Of a DNA stretch of 45,232 nucleotides, positions 8,799 through 18,166 are shown piece by piece. The position numbers and the translations under genes are program-made. Under the pieces are notes generated by a model, which was not told the origin of the DNA, ran no database searches, and was given only the letters and a program-made list of their open reading frames with translations. Position 1 is the stretch's first letter, and every line of letters begins with the position of its first letter. The stretch is from Chitinophagaceae bacterium (GTDB taxonomy: Bacteria; Bacteroidota; Bacteroidia; Chitinophagales; Chitinophagaceae): the NCBI GenBank assembly GCA_019455085.1, contig JACFNA010000004.1, positions 1 to 45,232 on the forward strand, written 5' to 3'.

Positions 8799-9101
8799 GA
8801 ACAGGGGTATAGTTGTGGATATTGACGATTTATTTCTGAAAAAGCATGCAGCTAAAGAGGAAATTAATTGTCTTTTAAATAGGTGTAGCTAAAAATTCCG
8901 GATTTTATTGAGTAAAAAAATCTTTGATTGAAAATCAAAAAAGAAAAAAATATCCTAAATTGTGTAAAGTTTACACATTTAAAGCGCGGGAGCACTGCAG
9001 GAATTTACGAGCGGGGTATTGAAATGGAAAGCAGGGCGAAAGACACTATAAGTGAACACAAGACAAGGCAATTCAACAAATAAAAATAAATAATCGGTTT
9101 T
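8799..9101. other. Intergenic leader upstream of susC
   Basis: About 300 nt without a gene. It holds a short hairpin (TTTGATT 8923-8929 / AATCAAA 8933-8939), an A-rich tract, the palindromic operator at 8959-8979 and a ~120-nt leader before the susC ATG. I find no exact TAnnTTTG element here. Confidence 0.6.
8959..8979. promoter_or_regulatory. 21-bp palindromic operator upstream of susC
   Basis: Left half ATTGTGTAAA, centre G, right half TTTACACATT; 9 of 10 positions are symmetric. It is the better of two copies (the other at 4870-4890). It lies 122 nt before the susC-like ATG, fitting control of the susCDEF transcript from a promoter with a long leader. Confidence 0.65.
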
Positions 9102-12098
9102 ATGAGAAAGGGTAGAATACGTAAGCGTTACAGATTATTGTTTGTAACGCTGTCAATGTTGTTTACGATTACAGCATTTGGACAGAATAAGGTAACCGGT
9201 CATGTTACTGATGCTACAACAGGCCAGCCTGTGCAGAGTGTAACCGTTACCGTATCGGGCGCTGCTACAGCTACACAGACGGCAGCGGATGGTAGCTACA
9301 GCATTAATGTAGCGCCAGACGGCATACTGGTTTTCACTTCTGTGAGTTACGTCACTGAGACAGTTCCGGTAGGTGGACAAAGTGTAGTAGATGTGCAGAT
9401 GCATCCCCTGGTAGAAAAGTTAGCCGATGTGGTAGTGAGCATCGGGTATGGTACTGCACGAAAGAAAGACCTCACCGGATCAGTAACCCAGGTCTCCTCA
9501 AGCGATTTCCAGAGTGGGCAGATTACTACACCCGAGCAGTTAATATCCGGAAAGGTTGCGGGTGTCCAGATTACCAGCAACGGAGGGGCTCCCGGAGCCG
9601 GTAGCACTATCAGAATCAGAGGAGGTGCCTCTCTGAATGCATCCAACGATCCGTTGATAGTGATAGATGGCGTGCCATTAAGCGGAAGTGGCATTGCAGG
9701 ATCACCGAATGCGCTGGGTATGATAAACCCTGATGACATAGAGTCGTTCACCGTATTGAAAGATGCTTCTGCAACTGCAATCTATGGTAGCCGTGCATCA
9801 AACGGAGTGATAATAATTACTACCAAAACCGGAAGGCCGGGCGGAAAACCCAGATTTAATTTTAATTCCACATTTTCAGTTTCTGAAATTGCAGGGAGGG
9901 TGGATGTGTACACTCCCGATGAGTACAGAAATCTTGTAAGGAAATATGGCACCCAGGCGCAGATTGACCTGTTGGGTACTGCCAATACAGACTGGCAAAA
10001 GGCTATTTATCAGACAGCATTGACAACTGACAATAACTTTAGTGTATCGGGCGGGCTTAAGAATCTGCCTTATAGGGTTTCGGTAGGGTACCTCAGTCAG
10101 GAAGGTATATTGAAAACAAGCAAACTGGACAGATATAGCGCATTGGTTAACCTGTCGCCCAGGCTGTTAGATAATCATCTGAAAATTGACTTCAGTCTGA
10201 AAGGTACAATTTCAAAGTCGAGATTTGCCAATACGGGGGCCATCGGCGCTGCGGTGTATTTTGACCCCACAAAACCAATTTACTCTGATAACAACAACTA
10301 TAACGGTTACTGGGAATGGTTAGATCCTGATCCCAGCTCCGCTACCGGCTTAAAAGAACTGGCTCCCAGGAATCCGGTTGGGCTTTTGCAGGACTATCAC
10401 AATAACAGTAACGTGAAGAGAAGTGTAGGAAACGCGCTGATAGATTATAAGGTACATTTTCTTCCCGATCTCCATGCTTTCCTGAATGTGGGGTATGACT
10501 ATGCCTGGGGCGAGGGAACAGTGAAAGTGGATCCTAATGCCGCTCAGTCGTACAAGCGGTCGCCCGACAAACAACATGGTGGGGTTGACAATAAGTATCA
10601 ACAGGAGCGTCAGGATAAATTGCTGGAAGCTTACCTGAACTATACAAAAGACATATCGGGAATAGATACACGTATTGAACTTGTAGGAGGTTACGCCTAT
10701 CAGGATTTCCTTACAATTAATCATAGTTTCCCCGATCTGACATCAGATGGGTTTGTAATGAGCACTCCTACATTTACAATCGACTCACCCCGATATACCC
10801 TGATGTCTTATTATGGAAGGGGTAATTTTAATATTAAAGACCGTTACCTGCTTACGGGAACTATACGTACTGACGGATCATCAAGATTTGCAAAAGACCA
10901 GCGCTGGGGTATATTCCCCTCCGGTGCGTTTGCATGGAACCTGAAGAACGAAAACTTCCTGGATAATTCGAAGGTTGTTAGTGCGATGAAGTTAAGGGTA
11001 GGATATGGACTTACCGGTCAGCAGAGTGGTATTGGGCTTTATGACTATACCTCGTTCTATGGTTATAGCAGCAACGAGTCGCAGTATCAGTTGGGCAACA
11101 CCTTCTATCACATGTATGCACCGGGAGGCTTCTATCCACAGCGGACATGGGAAAAGACAGCTACTACAAACCTGGGACTTGATTTTGGATTTTTCGATAA
11201 CAGGATTTCAGGTTCTATTGATGCCTATTATAAGAAGACAACCGATTTGCTGAATATGATTAACCAGCCTGCGGGTAGCAACTTCTCTAACGAGATTATT
11301 GCTAATGTGGGGTCTATGGAGAATAGGGGAATCGAAGTATCGCTTAATCTGCAACCGGTGAAGAATGCCAATGTAGTTTGGGATCTGGCATTGAACGGTA
11401 CCTATAACAAAAACGAAATTACAAACCTAACGGCAGTACCCTCACCAGACTTTCCGGGTAACCCTTATGGAGGCATCGGAGGGGGTACAGGTAACACCAT
11501 CCTGATAAATTCAGTAGGAAGGCCAAGAGGCTCATTCTATGTTTACCGTGCGGTTTACGGAACTGACGGGCTTCCGATTGACGGTTTATTTGCAGACCTG
11601 AACAGGGATGGAAGCATTAATCAGCAGGATCTTTATCAATATCAGTCAGTGGACCCGCAATATCTTTTTGGGGCAAGTACTAATGTGAACATTCGTAAGA
11701 ATCTGAATTTTGGATTCGTGATGAGGGCAAGCGTGGGTAATTATGTGTATAACAACAATATTACAGGTAGCACAAACCTGAAAAATATTCTGAATCCGTT
11801 GGGATATCTGACTAATACTATTGGCTACTATCTGGTGTCAGGGAATGGTGACAGGTATTTCCTTTCGGATTTCTATGTACAGAACGCCTCCTTTATAAAA
11901 ATGGATAATATATATGTAAATTATGCTTTCAGAAATGTGTTCAGAACTAAATCGACACTGACGCTGAATGCCAATCTGCAAAATGTATTTACGATTACCA
12001 ACTACATAGGTTTAGACCCTGAAGTGCAGGGTGGCATTGACAATACATTGTATCCACGTCCGAGAACGATGAGTCTTGGTTTAAATCTTAATTTCTAA
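9102..12098 (+). CDS. SusC/RagA-family TonB-dependent outer-membrane transporter
   Basis: A 998-residue TonB-dependent oligosaccharide transporter. A signal peptide (~1-28, ending TAFGQ) is followed by a carboxypeptidase-regulatory-like beta domain (~30-110, VTGHVTDATTGQPVQSVTV), a TonB-box region (VVVSIGYGTARKKDLTGSV), the plug (~120-240, with VAGVQITSNGGAPGAGSTIRI and PLIVIDGVPL) and a beta-barrel ending in an aromatic residue (MSLGLNLNF). Length is normal for SusC. It is the first gene of susC-susD-susE-susE/F, with 21 nt to susD. Neighbouring GH13 and starch-binding-type lipoproteins suggest malto-oligosaccharides as substrate; that is inference from context. Expression is probably controlled through the palindrome at 8959-8979. 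Confidence 0.95.
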   Translation: MRKGRIRKRYRLLFVTLSMLFTITAFGQNKVTGHVTDATTGQPVQSVTVTVSGAATATQTAADGSYSINVAPDGILVFTSVSYVTETVPVGGQSVVDVQMHPLVEKLADVVVSIGYGTARKKDLTGSVTQVSSSDFQSGQITTPEQLISGKVAGVQITSNGGAPGAGSTIRIRGGASLNASNDPLIVIDGVPLSGSGIAGSPNALGMINPDDIESFTVLKDASATAIYGSRASNGVIIITTKTGRPGGKPRFNFNSTFSVSEIAGRVDVYTPDEYRNLVRKYGTQAQIDLLGTANTDWQKAIYQTALTTDNNFSVSGGLKNLPYRVSVGYLSQEGILKTSKLDRYSALVNLSPRLLDNHLKIDFSLKGTISKSRFANTGAIGAAVYFDPTKPIYSDNNNYNGYWEWLDPDPSSATGLKELAPRNPVGLLQDYHNNSNVKRSVGNALIDYKVHFLPDLHAFLNVGYDYAWGEGTVKVDPNAAQSYKRSPDKQHGGVDNKYQQERQDKLLEAYLNYTKDISGIDTRIELVGGYAYQDFLTINHSFPDLTSDGFVMSTPTFTIDSPRYTLMSYYGRGNFNIKDRYLLTGTIRTDGSSRFAKDQRWGIFPSGAFAWNLKNENFLDNSKVVSAMKLRVGYGLTGQQSGIGLYDYTSFYGYSSNESQYQLGNTFYHMYAPGGFYPQRTWEKTATTNLGLDFGFFDNRISGSIDAYYKKTTDLLNMINQPAGSNFSNEIIANVGSMENRGIEVSLNLQPVKNANVVWDLALNGTYNKNEITNLTAVPSPDFPGNPYGGIGGGTGNTILINSVGRPRGSFYVYRAVYGTDGLPIDGLFADLNRDGSINQQDLYQYQSVDPQYLFGASTNVNIRKNLNFGFVMRASVGNYVYNNNITGSTNLKNILNPLGYLTNTIGYYLVSGNGDRYFLSDFYVQNASFIKMDNIYVNYAFRNVFRTKSTLTLNANLQNVFTITNYIGLDPEVQGGIDNTLYPRPRTMSLGLNLNF

Positions 12099-12119
12099 AG
12101 AATTCTAAAACAGAGAATA

Positions 12120-13700
12120 ATGAAACATATAATAGCATATTTTTTAGGTGCGATATTTTTCGTTTCGCTATTGGCGGGTTGTACCAAGGACCTGGACAGG
12201 ATACCCACAAACGACAAGACGGCCGACGAAGTATATAGTACACCTGACGGGTATAAAGCTGCATTTGCAAAAGTATATGGAGCCTTTGCTATGACAGGAA
12301 ACTATGGAGAAGGAAGCGGTGATATCCAGGGTATCGATCCCGGTACTTCTGATTTCTTCCGTTTGTATTGGAATGCTCAGGAACTTAGTACAGACGAAGC
12401 AGTAGTAGCCTGGGGTGATGCGGGTATTCAGGACTTCCACAATATGAACTGGACTTCTACTAACCCGTTCCTTACCGGCTTATATTACAGGTCGCTCTAT
12501 CAGATCACACTTGCTAATGACTTTATCAGGCAGTCGGCAGATGACAAGGTGAGTGCAAGGGGTATTAAAGGTGGTGATGCAGACGCGATAAAAGCGTACG
12601 CTGTAGAAGCCAGATTTATCCGTGCCTACCAATACTGGGTATTGATGGATTTGTTTGGGAACCCTCCCTTTGTTACCGAAAATGACAAGGTGGGTGATAT
12701 ACCCGAGCAGATTTCCAGGGCCGATCTCTTCACTTATGTAGAATCAGAGTTAAAAGATATTGAGGGCAAGCTCCCTGCGCCAAAGTCAAACGAATATGGA
12801 CGGGCAGATAAAGCTGCAGCATGGGCTCTTCTTGCAAGGATGTACCTGAATGCAAAAGTGTACACCGGACAGGATCACTATACAGATGCAATTACCTATG
12901 CAAAAAAGGTGATTGATGCGGGTTACTCACTCGAATCGAATTACAGATGGCTGATGCTTGCGGATAATAATCTGAACACAAACGAGTTTATACTGACGAT
13001 TAACTATGACGGACTTAAGACGAAAAACTATGGAGGCACTACCTATCTGAATCACGCTTCAGTAGGTGGCAGCATGAGTGCCAGCAACTACGGAGTTGGC
13101 GGCGGATGGGCCGGACTCAGGATTACCAAAAACGTCCCTAACCTGTTCCCCGATTATTCGGGAGATGCAGACACCAGGGCGCAATTTTATACTTCAGGAC
13201 AAAACATTGAAATCGATAATCAGTCTGTGTTTACAGATGGGTTTGCCGTTTACAAGTTTCGCAATGTAAAGAGGGATGGTACTCCCGGACAAAGCCTGGA
13301 CTTTGCCGACGTGGATATACCTGTTTTCCGGCTTGCTGAAATGTATCTTATCTATGCAGAGGCCGTGTTGCGCGGAGGGTCCGGAGGCGATAATGCAACA
13401 GCCCTTGGTTACATCAACGCCTTAAGACAAAGAGCTTATGGAAATAATTCAGGGAATATTAACCAGGGCGACCTTACCCTTGATTTCATCCTGGATGAAA
13501 GGGCACGTGAGTTGTATTGGGAAGGATTTAGGCGGACAGATCTGGTTCGTTATGGAAAATTCACTTCCGGTAGTTATCTGTGGCCATGGAAAGGTGGAGT
13601 AAAATCAGGAACCGCGGTGCCTGATTATCGTAACTTATACCCGCTGCCACTTAAGGACTTATCTGTGAATCCCAATTTGGACCAAAATCCCAACTATTAA
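12120..13700 (+). CDS. SusD/RagB-family glycan-binding lipoprotein
   Basis: A 526-residue lipoprotein that caps the SusC barrel and delivers glycan to it. The signal peptide ends in lipobox LLAGC, with the acylated Cys at 21, followed by the classic SusD opening (KDLDRIPTNDKTADEVYSTPDGYKAAF). TPR-like helices follow (AYAVEARFIRAYQYWVLMDLFGNPPFV; ADKAAAWALLARMYLNAKVY). The C-terminal part has the canonical IPVFRLAEMYLIYAEAVLRGG, FILDERARELYWEGFRRTDLVRYGKF and YPLPLKDLSVNPNLDQNPNY, so it is complete and closer to B. thetaiotaomicron SusD than the SusD_2-type protein at the window start. It lies between susC and the SusE-like gene with 20-nt gaps, consistent with one operon. Confidence 0.95.
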   Translation: MKHIIAYFLGAIFFVSLLAGCTKDLDRIPTNDKTADEVYSTPDGYKAAFAKVYGAFAMTGNYGEGSGDIQGIDPGTSDFFRLYWNAQELSTDEAVVAWGDAGIQDFHNMNWTSTNPFLTGLYYRSLYQITLANDFIRQSADDKVSARGIKGGDADAIKAYAVEARFIRAYQYWVLMDLFGNPPFVTENDKVGDIPEQISRADLFTYVESELKDIEGKLPAPKSNEYGRADKAAAWALLARMYLNAKVYTGQDHYTDAITYAKKVIDAGYSLESNYRWLMLADNNLNTNEFILTINYDGLKTKNYGGTTYLNHASVGGSMSASNYGVGGGWAGLRITKNVPNLFPDYSGDADTRAQFYTSGQNIEIDNQSVFTDGFAVYKFRNVKRDGTPGQSLDFADVDIPVFRLAEMYLIYAEAVLRGGSGGDNATALGYINALRQRAYGNNSGNINQGDLTLDFILDERARELYWEGFRRTDLVRYGKFTSGSYLWPWKGGVKSGTAVPDYRNLYPLPLKDLSVNPNLDQNPNY

Positions 13701-13720
13701 TAAATAAAACTAATTAGAGT

Positions 13721-14551
13721 ATGAAAAAGAGTTTAAAAGTATTGCTGAGCCTTGCCGTAGTACTACTGTTGGGTTCTTGTAAGAAGGAGGGATATAAAGT
13801 TGTGTTTGAAGGAGGCACCAGTCCTGTGCTGAGCACCAATACTACTAATATACCCCTGGCGTTTGCCACCCAGTCTGATCCGGCCTTTACATTGCGCTGG
13901 ACAAATCCGGAATATAAGTTTAATACGGGGGCAAACTCCATTGATGTCAATTATAACATTCTGGTAGATAAGAGCAGTAGTTTTAATAGTCCGGATATCA
14001 AAACGTTATCAATAGGAACGGCTGTTGAAAAGATATTTACTCAGAGTGAGTTTAACGATATCCTGCTTAACCAGTTGCAACTATCTACAGGAGTGCAAAC
14101 TACTGTGTATATAAAACTTCAGGCATTTCTGGTGGGGGGCGCAGGGTTATTGACTTCCAACACATTGACTGTAACTGCAACACCTTATGCAATTCCTCCC
14201 AAAATTACACCACCTGCCAGCGGCAATCTTTACATTGTAGGTGATGCTACTCCGGGGGGATGGCCTCCGGTGTCAGTAGATGAGTCAACCCTTAAGTTTA
14301 ATCAGGTGTCTGCTACTATGTTCGAATTGACTTTACAACTCAATGCGAACAAAGAGTACAAGTTTGTGGAAGTAATCGGACAGTGGGATAAACAATGGAG
14401 TGTGAAGGAAGAGCCGGATGCAGGCTCTCCGGGTACTCTTAGCGGAGATTTATATTTTAATGGCGCCAATGGAAGAGCTCCGGCAGAGAGTGGTTTATAC
14501 AAAATAGTTGTCGACTTCCAGAGGGGCAAGTATTCATTTACAAAACAGTAG
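13721..14551 (+). CDS. SusE-like starch-binding surface lipoprotein
   Basis: A 276-residue lipoprotein (lipobox LLLGSC, Cys at 20). Residues ~30-155 form a SusE-type Ig-like domain (FTLRWTNPEYKFNTG ... VNYNILVDKSSSF). The C-terminal ~95 residues form one SusE/SusF-type carbohydrate-binding module (NLYIVGDATPGGWPP ... ANKEYKFVEVIGQWDKQW ... GLYKIVVDFQRGKYSFTKQ). Tryptophans in GGW and WDKQW are candidates for glucan stacking. The protein should hold starch at the cell surface for the amylase and SusCD. It is shorter than the following gene, which has three such modules. Ligand specificity is inferred from family and context. Confidence 0.88.
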   Translation: MKKSLKVLLSLAVVLLLGSCKKEGYKVVFEGGTSPVLSTNTTNIPLAFATQSDPAFTLRWTNPEYKFNTGANSIDVNYNILVDKSSSFNSPDIKTLSIGTAVEKIFTQSEFNDILLNQLQLSTGVQTTVYIKLQAFLVGGAGLLTSNTLTVTATPYAIPPKITPPASGNLYIVGDATPGGWPPVSVDESTLKFNQVSATMFELTLQLNANKEYKFVEVIGQWDKQWSVKEEPDAGSPGTLSGDLYFNGANGRAPAESGLYKIVVDFQRGKYSFTKQ

Positions 14552-14595
14552 CAGATTGCTTAAACAATATATGATTGAAATTTAAAAGAATTAAG

Positions 14596-16407
14596 ATGAA
14601 ATCTATATCAAAATCATTAACAGCCTTGTTCTTCCTGAGCCTTGTGGCTGCCTGTACTAAGGTGGATAAGCTGCCCTTCTATGAGAATGGGAAGGCGGTA
14701 TCGTTAACAAGTTCGGTGACCACCATCTCACCCTCTGCCGCAGATTCTAACGCTGTTGTGTTGAAGTTGAGCTGGAGTAATCCGGAGTATGCCACAGACT
14801 CGGCAAACCAAAAGTTTGTAATGGAGATGGATGCAGATGCAAACTTTTCTGCACCTAAACGATTTGAAGTGCTGGGGGCATTGGAATATTCTTTTACAGG
14901 TAAGACATTGAACGATATGCTGGCCGATTTCGGTTTCACACCCGGACAGCCATTCTCAATCAACATTCGTGTCATTTCTTCCTATGCGAATAATAATGAG
15001 CGCTATACATCCAATGTAGTAAAGGTGAATATGACACCTTATCTGATTCCACTCACACTTACCCCTTCTACAATGGGGCCGCTGGTGCTCAATGTATCCA
15101 ATGCATCAAGCGAGGCAATATCCTTTACCTGGAACAGCAGTGGTTATGGAAGTAACACTATATATTATGCGTTGCAGATTGATAAAGCCGGTGGAGACTT
15201 TTCAAGTCCGCAGATCATTAAGTATGGCACCGGTAATTCCGGAAGCATTACCGTGAACGACCTGAATACTTATGCAATTAATGCAGGTGTGACAGGTGGA
15301 CAGACGAATGATCTTCAGTTCAGAATTGTAAGCTATCTGGACGATGCTTATACAAATCCGCTGGTAAAGTCAGCCGCAATAAGCATTACAACTACTACCT
15401 ACGTTCCTATTCCTGACAATCTGTATATAGTGGGAGATGCTACCCTGGGATGGTGGAACAACCCGGTGCCTGTACCCGCACAACAATTTACTAAAGTAGA
15501 TGCCTATTCGTTTAGTATTAACGTATGGCTGATTGCCGGTGGAAGCTATCTTTTCCTGCCGGTGAATGGAAGCTGGGATCATAAGTATGGCGGCGCTACA
15601 GACGGAACAGAGTCCGGAGGTGCCACTTTGCTAAAGGATGGTGCAGTGCCGGGATCTAACACCCCTGCGCCTGCTACGACGGGTGTATATAAGATTACTG
15701 TAAACTTCCAGACAAATAAGTTTACAGTTACGCAGGTTCAGGTTCCTGATAATCTGTTCATAGTGGGTGATGCCACACCGGGCGGATGGAGCAATCCCGT
15801 GCCGGTTCCTTCTCAACAATTCACAAAGATTGACGCGGCTACCTTTGCTTTGGTGGTACATCTGAATGCCGGCGGAAGTTATCTGCTCCTTCCTGAAAAC
15901 GGAAGTTGGGATCATAAGTTTGGCGGATCAACCGATGGTACCGAAAGTGGAGGTGGGGCACTAAAGGCTGATGGTGCAGTGCCGGGTAGTAATACCCCAG
16001 CTCCTGCAACCTCAGGAATGTATAAGATAGAAGTAAGCTTTGCAACGAATACTTATACGGTTACCCCTTATACAGGGCCAGACCAGTTATTTATTGTGGG
16101 TGATGCCACACCGGGCGGGTGGAGCAACCCGGTACCGATTCCTACGCAGCAATTTACCCAGTTGAGTGGTTCAGAGTTTACTTTGGACCTGCAACTGACA
16201 GCGGGCGGATCTTATTTGTTCCTTCCGATGAATGGAAGCTGGGATCATAAGTTTGGCGGGGCTACTGATGGAACTGAGACAGGTGGAGCCACTCTTCTTG
16301 CTGATGGTGCTGTTCCGGGAAGTAATACTCCGGCGCCTGCAACTACCGGTAACTACCGCATCAATGTGAATTTCCTTACAGGTAAATATAAAGTCACACC
16401 GCTTTAA
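14596..16407 (+). CDS. SusE/SusF-like lipoprotein with three tandem carbohydrate-binding modules
   Basis: A 603-residue surface lipoprotein (LVAAC lipobox, Cys at about 20). Two SusE-type Ig domains (~25-150 and ~155-268) precede three tandem 111-residue modules at residues 273-383, 384-494 and 495-603. Each opens with a variant of LFIVGDATPGGWSNPVP, contains NGSWDHKFGG and DGTESGG, and ends in a variant of PGSNTPAPATTG plus a YKI(T/E)V strand. Module 1 has GDATLGWW in place of GDATPGGW. The modules match the starch-binding module of SusE/SusF; three copies suggest multivalent glucan capture. The ATG at 14596 was chosen over a TTG at 14575 because it gives a compact lipoprotein signal. It is the last gene of the operon, followed by a strong terminator. 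Confidence 0.88.
   Translation: MKSISKSLTALFFLSLVAACTKVDKLPFYENGKAVSLTSSVTTISPSAADSNAVVLKLSWSNPEYATDSANQKFVMEMDADANFSAPKRFEVLGALEYSFTGKTLNDMLADFGFTPGQPFSINIRVISSYANNNERYTSNVVKVNMTPYLIPLTLTPSTMGPLVLNVSNASSEAISFTWNSSGYGSNTIYYALQIDKAGGDFSSPQIIKYGTGNSGSITVNDLNTYAINAGVTGGQTNDLQFRIVSYLDDAYTNPLVKSAAISITTTTYVPIPDNLYIVGDATLGWWNNPVPVPAQQFTKVDAYSFSINVWLIAGGSYLFLPVNGSWDHKYGGATDGTESGGATLLKDGAVPGSNTPAPATTGVYKITVNFQTNKFTVTQVQVPDNLFIVGDATPGGWSNPVPVPSQQFTKIDAATFALVVHLNAGGSYLLLPENGSWDHKFGGSTDGTESGGGALKADGAVPGSNTPAPATSGMYKIEVSFATNTYTVTPYTGPDQLFIVGDATPGGWSNPVPIPTQQFTQLSGSEFTLDLQLTAGGSYLFLPMNGSWDHKFGGATDGTETGGATLLADGAVPGSNTPAPATTGNYRINVNFLTGKYKVTPL
15412..16404 (+). repeat. Three tandem 333-bp coding repeats
   Basis: Units at 15412-15744, 15745-16077 and 16078-16404 with an exact 333-nt period for the first two (the third ends at the stop). 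Each encodes one 111-residue carbohydrate-binding module. Long stretches of nucleotide similarity (for example around GGAAGCTGGGATCATAAG) suggest duplication or ongoing gene conversion. Confidence 0.9.
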
Positions 16408-16424
16408 TACTAACCCAAAATATC

Positions 16425-16462
16425 AAAGAGGTTGCCGGTTTACGAAACGGCAGCCTCTTTTT
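16425..16462 (+). terminator. Rho-independent terminator of the sus operon
   Basis: 13-bp stem AAAGAGGTTGCCG (16425-16437) / CGGCAGCCTCTTT (16448-16460) with one G-U pair, a 10-nt loop and a T-run. It closes the susCDEF transcript. Confidence 0.92.
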
Positions 16463-16518
16463 ATTTAATCCCTGCGGATACATACCAAAAATTGTATTTC
16501 CCTTTATGATTATAGAAA

Positions 16519-16526
16519 TATCTTTG
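16519..16526 (+). promoter_or_regulatory. -7 promoter element (TAtcTTTG) of cysS
   Basis: Exact TAnnTTTG, 22 nt before the cysS ATG. A TTG at 16492-16494 is a possible -33 element, though the 24-nt spacing is slightly long. Confidence 0.65.
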
Positions 16527-16547
16527 ACACTTCAGAACAGATAAGGC

Positions 16548-18035
16548 ATGGCGTTGGAAATTTATAATTCGTATAGCAGAAGAAAGGAAGTTTTTGAGCC
16601 CATTAATCCCCCTTATGTGGGTATGTATGTCTGCGGCCCTACTGTGAGTGGAGAGAGCCATTTGGGTCATGCCAGGCCTTATATCACCTTTGATATCGTG
16701 TATAGATACTTGCTACATCTGGGTTATAAAGTGCGTTATGTACGCAATATTACAGATGCAGGGCATTTTGAGGAAGAAGGGCGGGAAGCAGAAGATAAGA
16801 TTAGTAAGAAAGCGCTATTGGAGAAATTAGAACCAATGGAGCTGGTTCAGAAATATACAAACCTGTTTCACTGGGCCTTCCGGAAATTCAATACGTTGGA
16901 CCCGACCATAGAACCTACTGCCACGGGCCATATTGTGGAGCAGATTGCAATGATTGAGGACCTGATTGCCAAAGGCTATGCTTACGAAGTAAACGGATCG
17001 GTTTATTTTGACGTGGAGAAATATGCAAAGGGGCATGATTATGGCAAGTTGAGTGGCCGGATAATTGAAGACCTGCTGGAGACCACCAGAACCCTGGAGT
17101 CGCAGGACGAAAAAAGAAATAAGGCGGATTTTGCTTTATGGAAAGCCGCGCCTCCCAGGCATATTATGCGTTGGAAAAGCCCGTGGGGAGATGGGTTTCC
17201 CGGTTGGCATATAGAGTGCTCTGCGATGGCCACAAAATATCTTGGAAGCTACTTCGATATTCACGGAGGGGGAATGGACCTGATGTTTCCACATCACGAG
17301 AGCGAAATTGCACAGAGTACTATTTGCAATGCGCACCCACCGGTGAAGTATTGGATGCATAATAACATGATTACCATCAATGGTAAAAAGATGGGTAAGA
17401 GCTATAATAATGTGATTACCCTTACCGAACTTTTCAGCGGTACGCATCCACTATTAGTGAAGGCATTCAGCCCTATGACAATTCGCTTTTTTATTCTCCA
17501 GACGCACTACCGGAGCGGACTCGATTTTAGCAATGATGCGTTACTTGCATCTGAAAAAGGACTTCGCCGTCTGTTCGATGCGTATGAAAATTTAAAAGCA
17601 CTGGCTGTTACAGATAAGATTGAGGCATCTGACAAGGCGTTGGATAACCGTATCAATACACAGTTAGACGAACTACCGAAATATCTCGACGACGACTTTA
17701 ATACTGCGAAAGTGTTGGCAGGATTGTTTGAGATAGTTCCGACAATTAACAGCATTAGAGATAAAGTGATTGCTGCGGATTCTCTTTCTCCAGCGACAAT
17801 CAAACGGATGAAGCGCGATTTCCATGTATTTGTTGAGGAAATACTGGGGCTGAAGAATGAATGGGCAGTAGAAAGTCCTTTCAAAGAAGTGATGAACCTG
17901 CTTGCTTCTATTCGAAAGGACGCACGTTCCAAAAAAGATTTTCACACTTCCGATAAGATTAGAGACGAACTCGCCAGAGTGGGTATTGAAATGAAAGATG
18001 ATAAGGATGGTGGGGTAAGTTGGAATCTGCAGTGA
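16548..18035 (+). CDS. cysS: Cysteine--tRNA ligase
   Basis: A class I aminoacyl-tRNA synthetase (495 residues) that charges tRNA-Cys in the cytoplasm. It shows the HIGH-type motif as HLGH (SHLGHARPY), the KMSKS-type loop as KMGKS (GKKMGKSYNN), and Zn-site residues: Cys29 in MYVCGPTV, the Cys of WHIECSAM and the HHE of FPHHESEIAQ. The C-terminal helical DALR-type region is present (AGLFEIVPTINSIRDKV). Length is normal for bacterial CysRS. It has its own -7 promoter and follows the sus terminator, so it is an independent housekeeping unit. Confidence 0.97.
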   Translation: MALEIYNSYSRRKEVFEPINPPYVGMYVCGPTVSGESHLGHARPYITFDIVYRYLLHLGYKVRYVRNITDAGHFEEEGREAEDKISKKALLEKLEPMELVQKYTNLFHWAFRKFNTLDPTIEPTATGHIVEQIAMIEDLIAKGYAYEVNGSVYFDVEKYAKGHDYGKLSGRIIEDLLETTRTLESQDEKRNKADFALWKAAPPRHIMRWKSPWGDGFPGWHIECSAMATKYLGSYFDIHGGGMDLMFPHHESEIAQSTICNAHPPVKYWMHNNMITINGKKMGKSYNNVITLTELFSGTHPLLVKAFSPMTIRFFILQTHYRSGLDFSNDALLASEKGLRRLFDAYENLKALAVTDKIEASDKALDNRINTQLDELPKYLDDDFNTAKVLAGLFEIVPTINSIRDKVIAADSLSPATIKRMKRDFHVFVEEILGLKNEWAVESPFKEVMNLLASIRKDARSKKDFHTSDKIRDELARVGIEMKDDKDGGVSWNLQ

Positions 18036-18166
18036 GGATGACACCGTCTGTACTGCAGGGTATTTTTCGAAACACTCAGTAATTGCAGGCCCATCATGGG
18101 GAGAAAGCATAATTCGCAATTTTATAGAGCCGGCCGGTTGTGAGAAACCAGATTTAGGAGATACTA

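Noticed and set aside
15412-16404. Possible CRISPR-like or satellite repeat
   Set aside because: The repeats are 333 bp, in frame, code for carbohydrate-binding modules and have no spacers.
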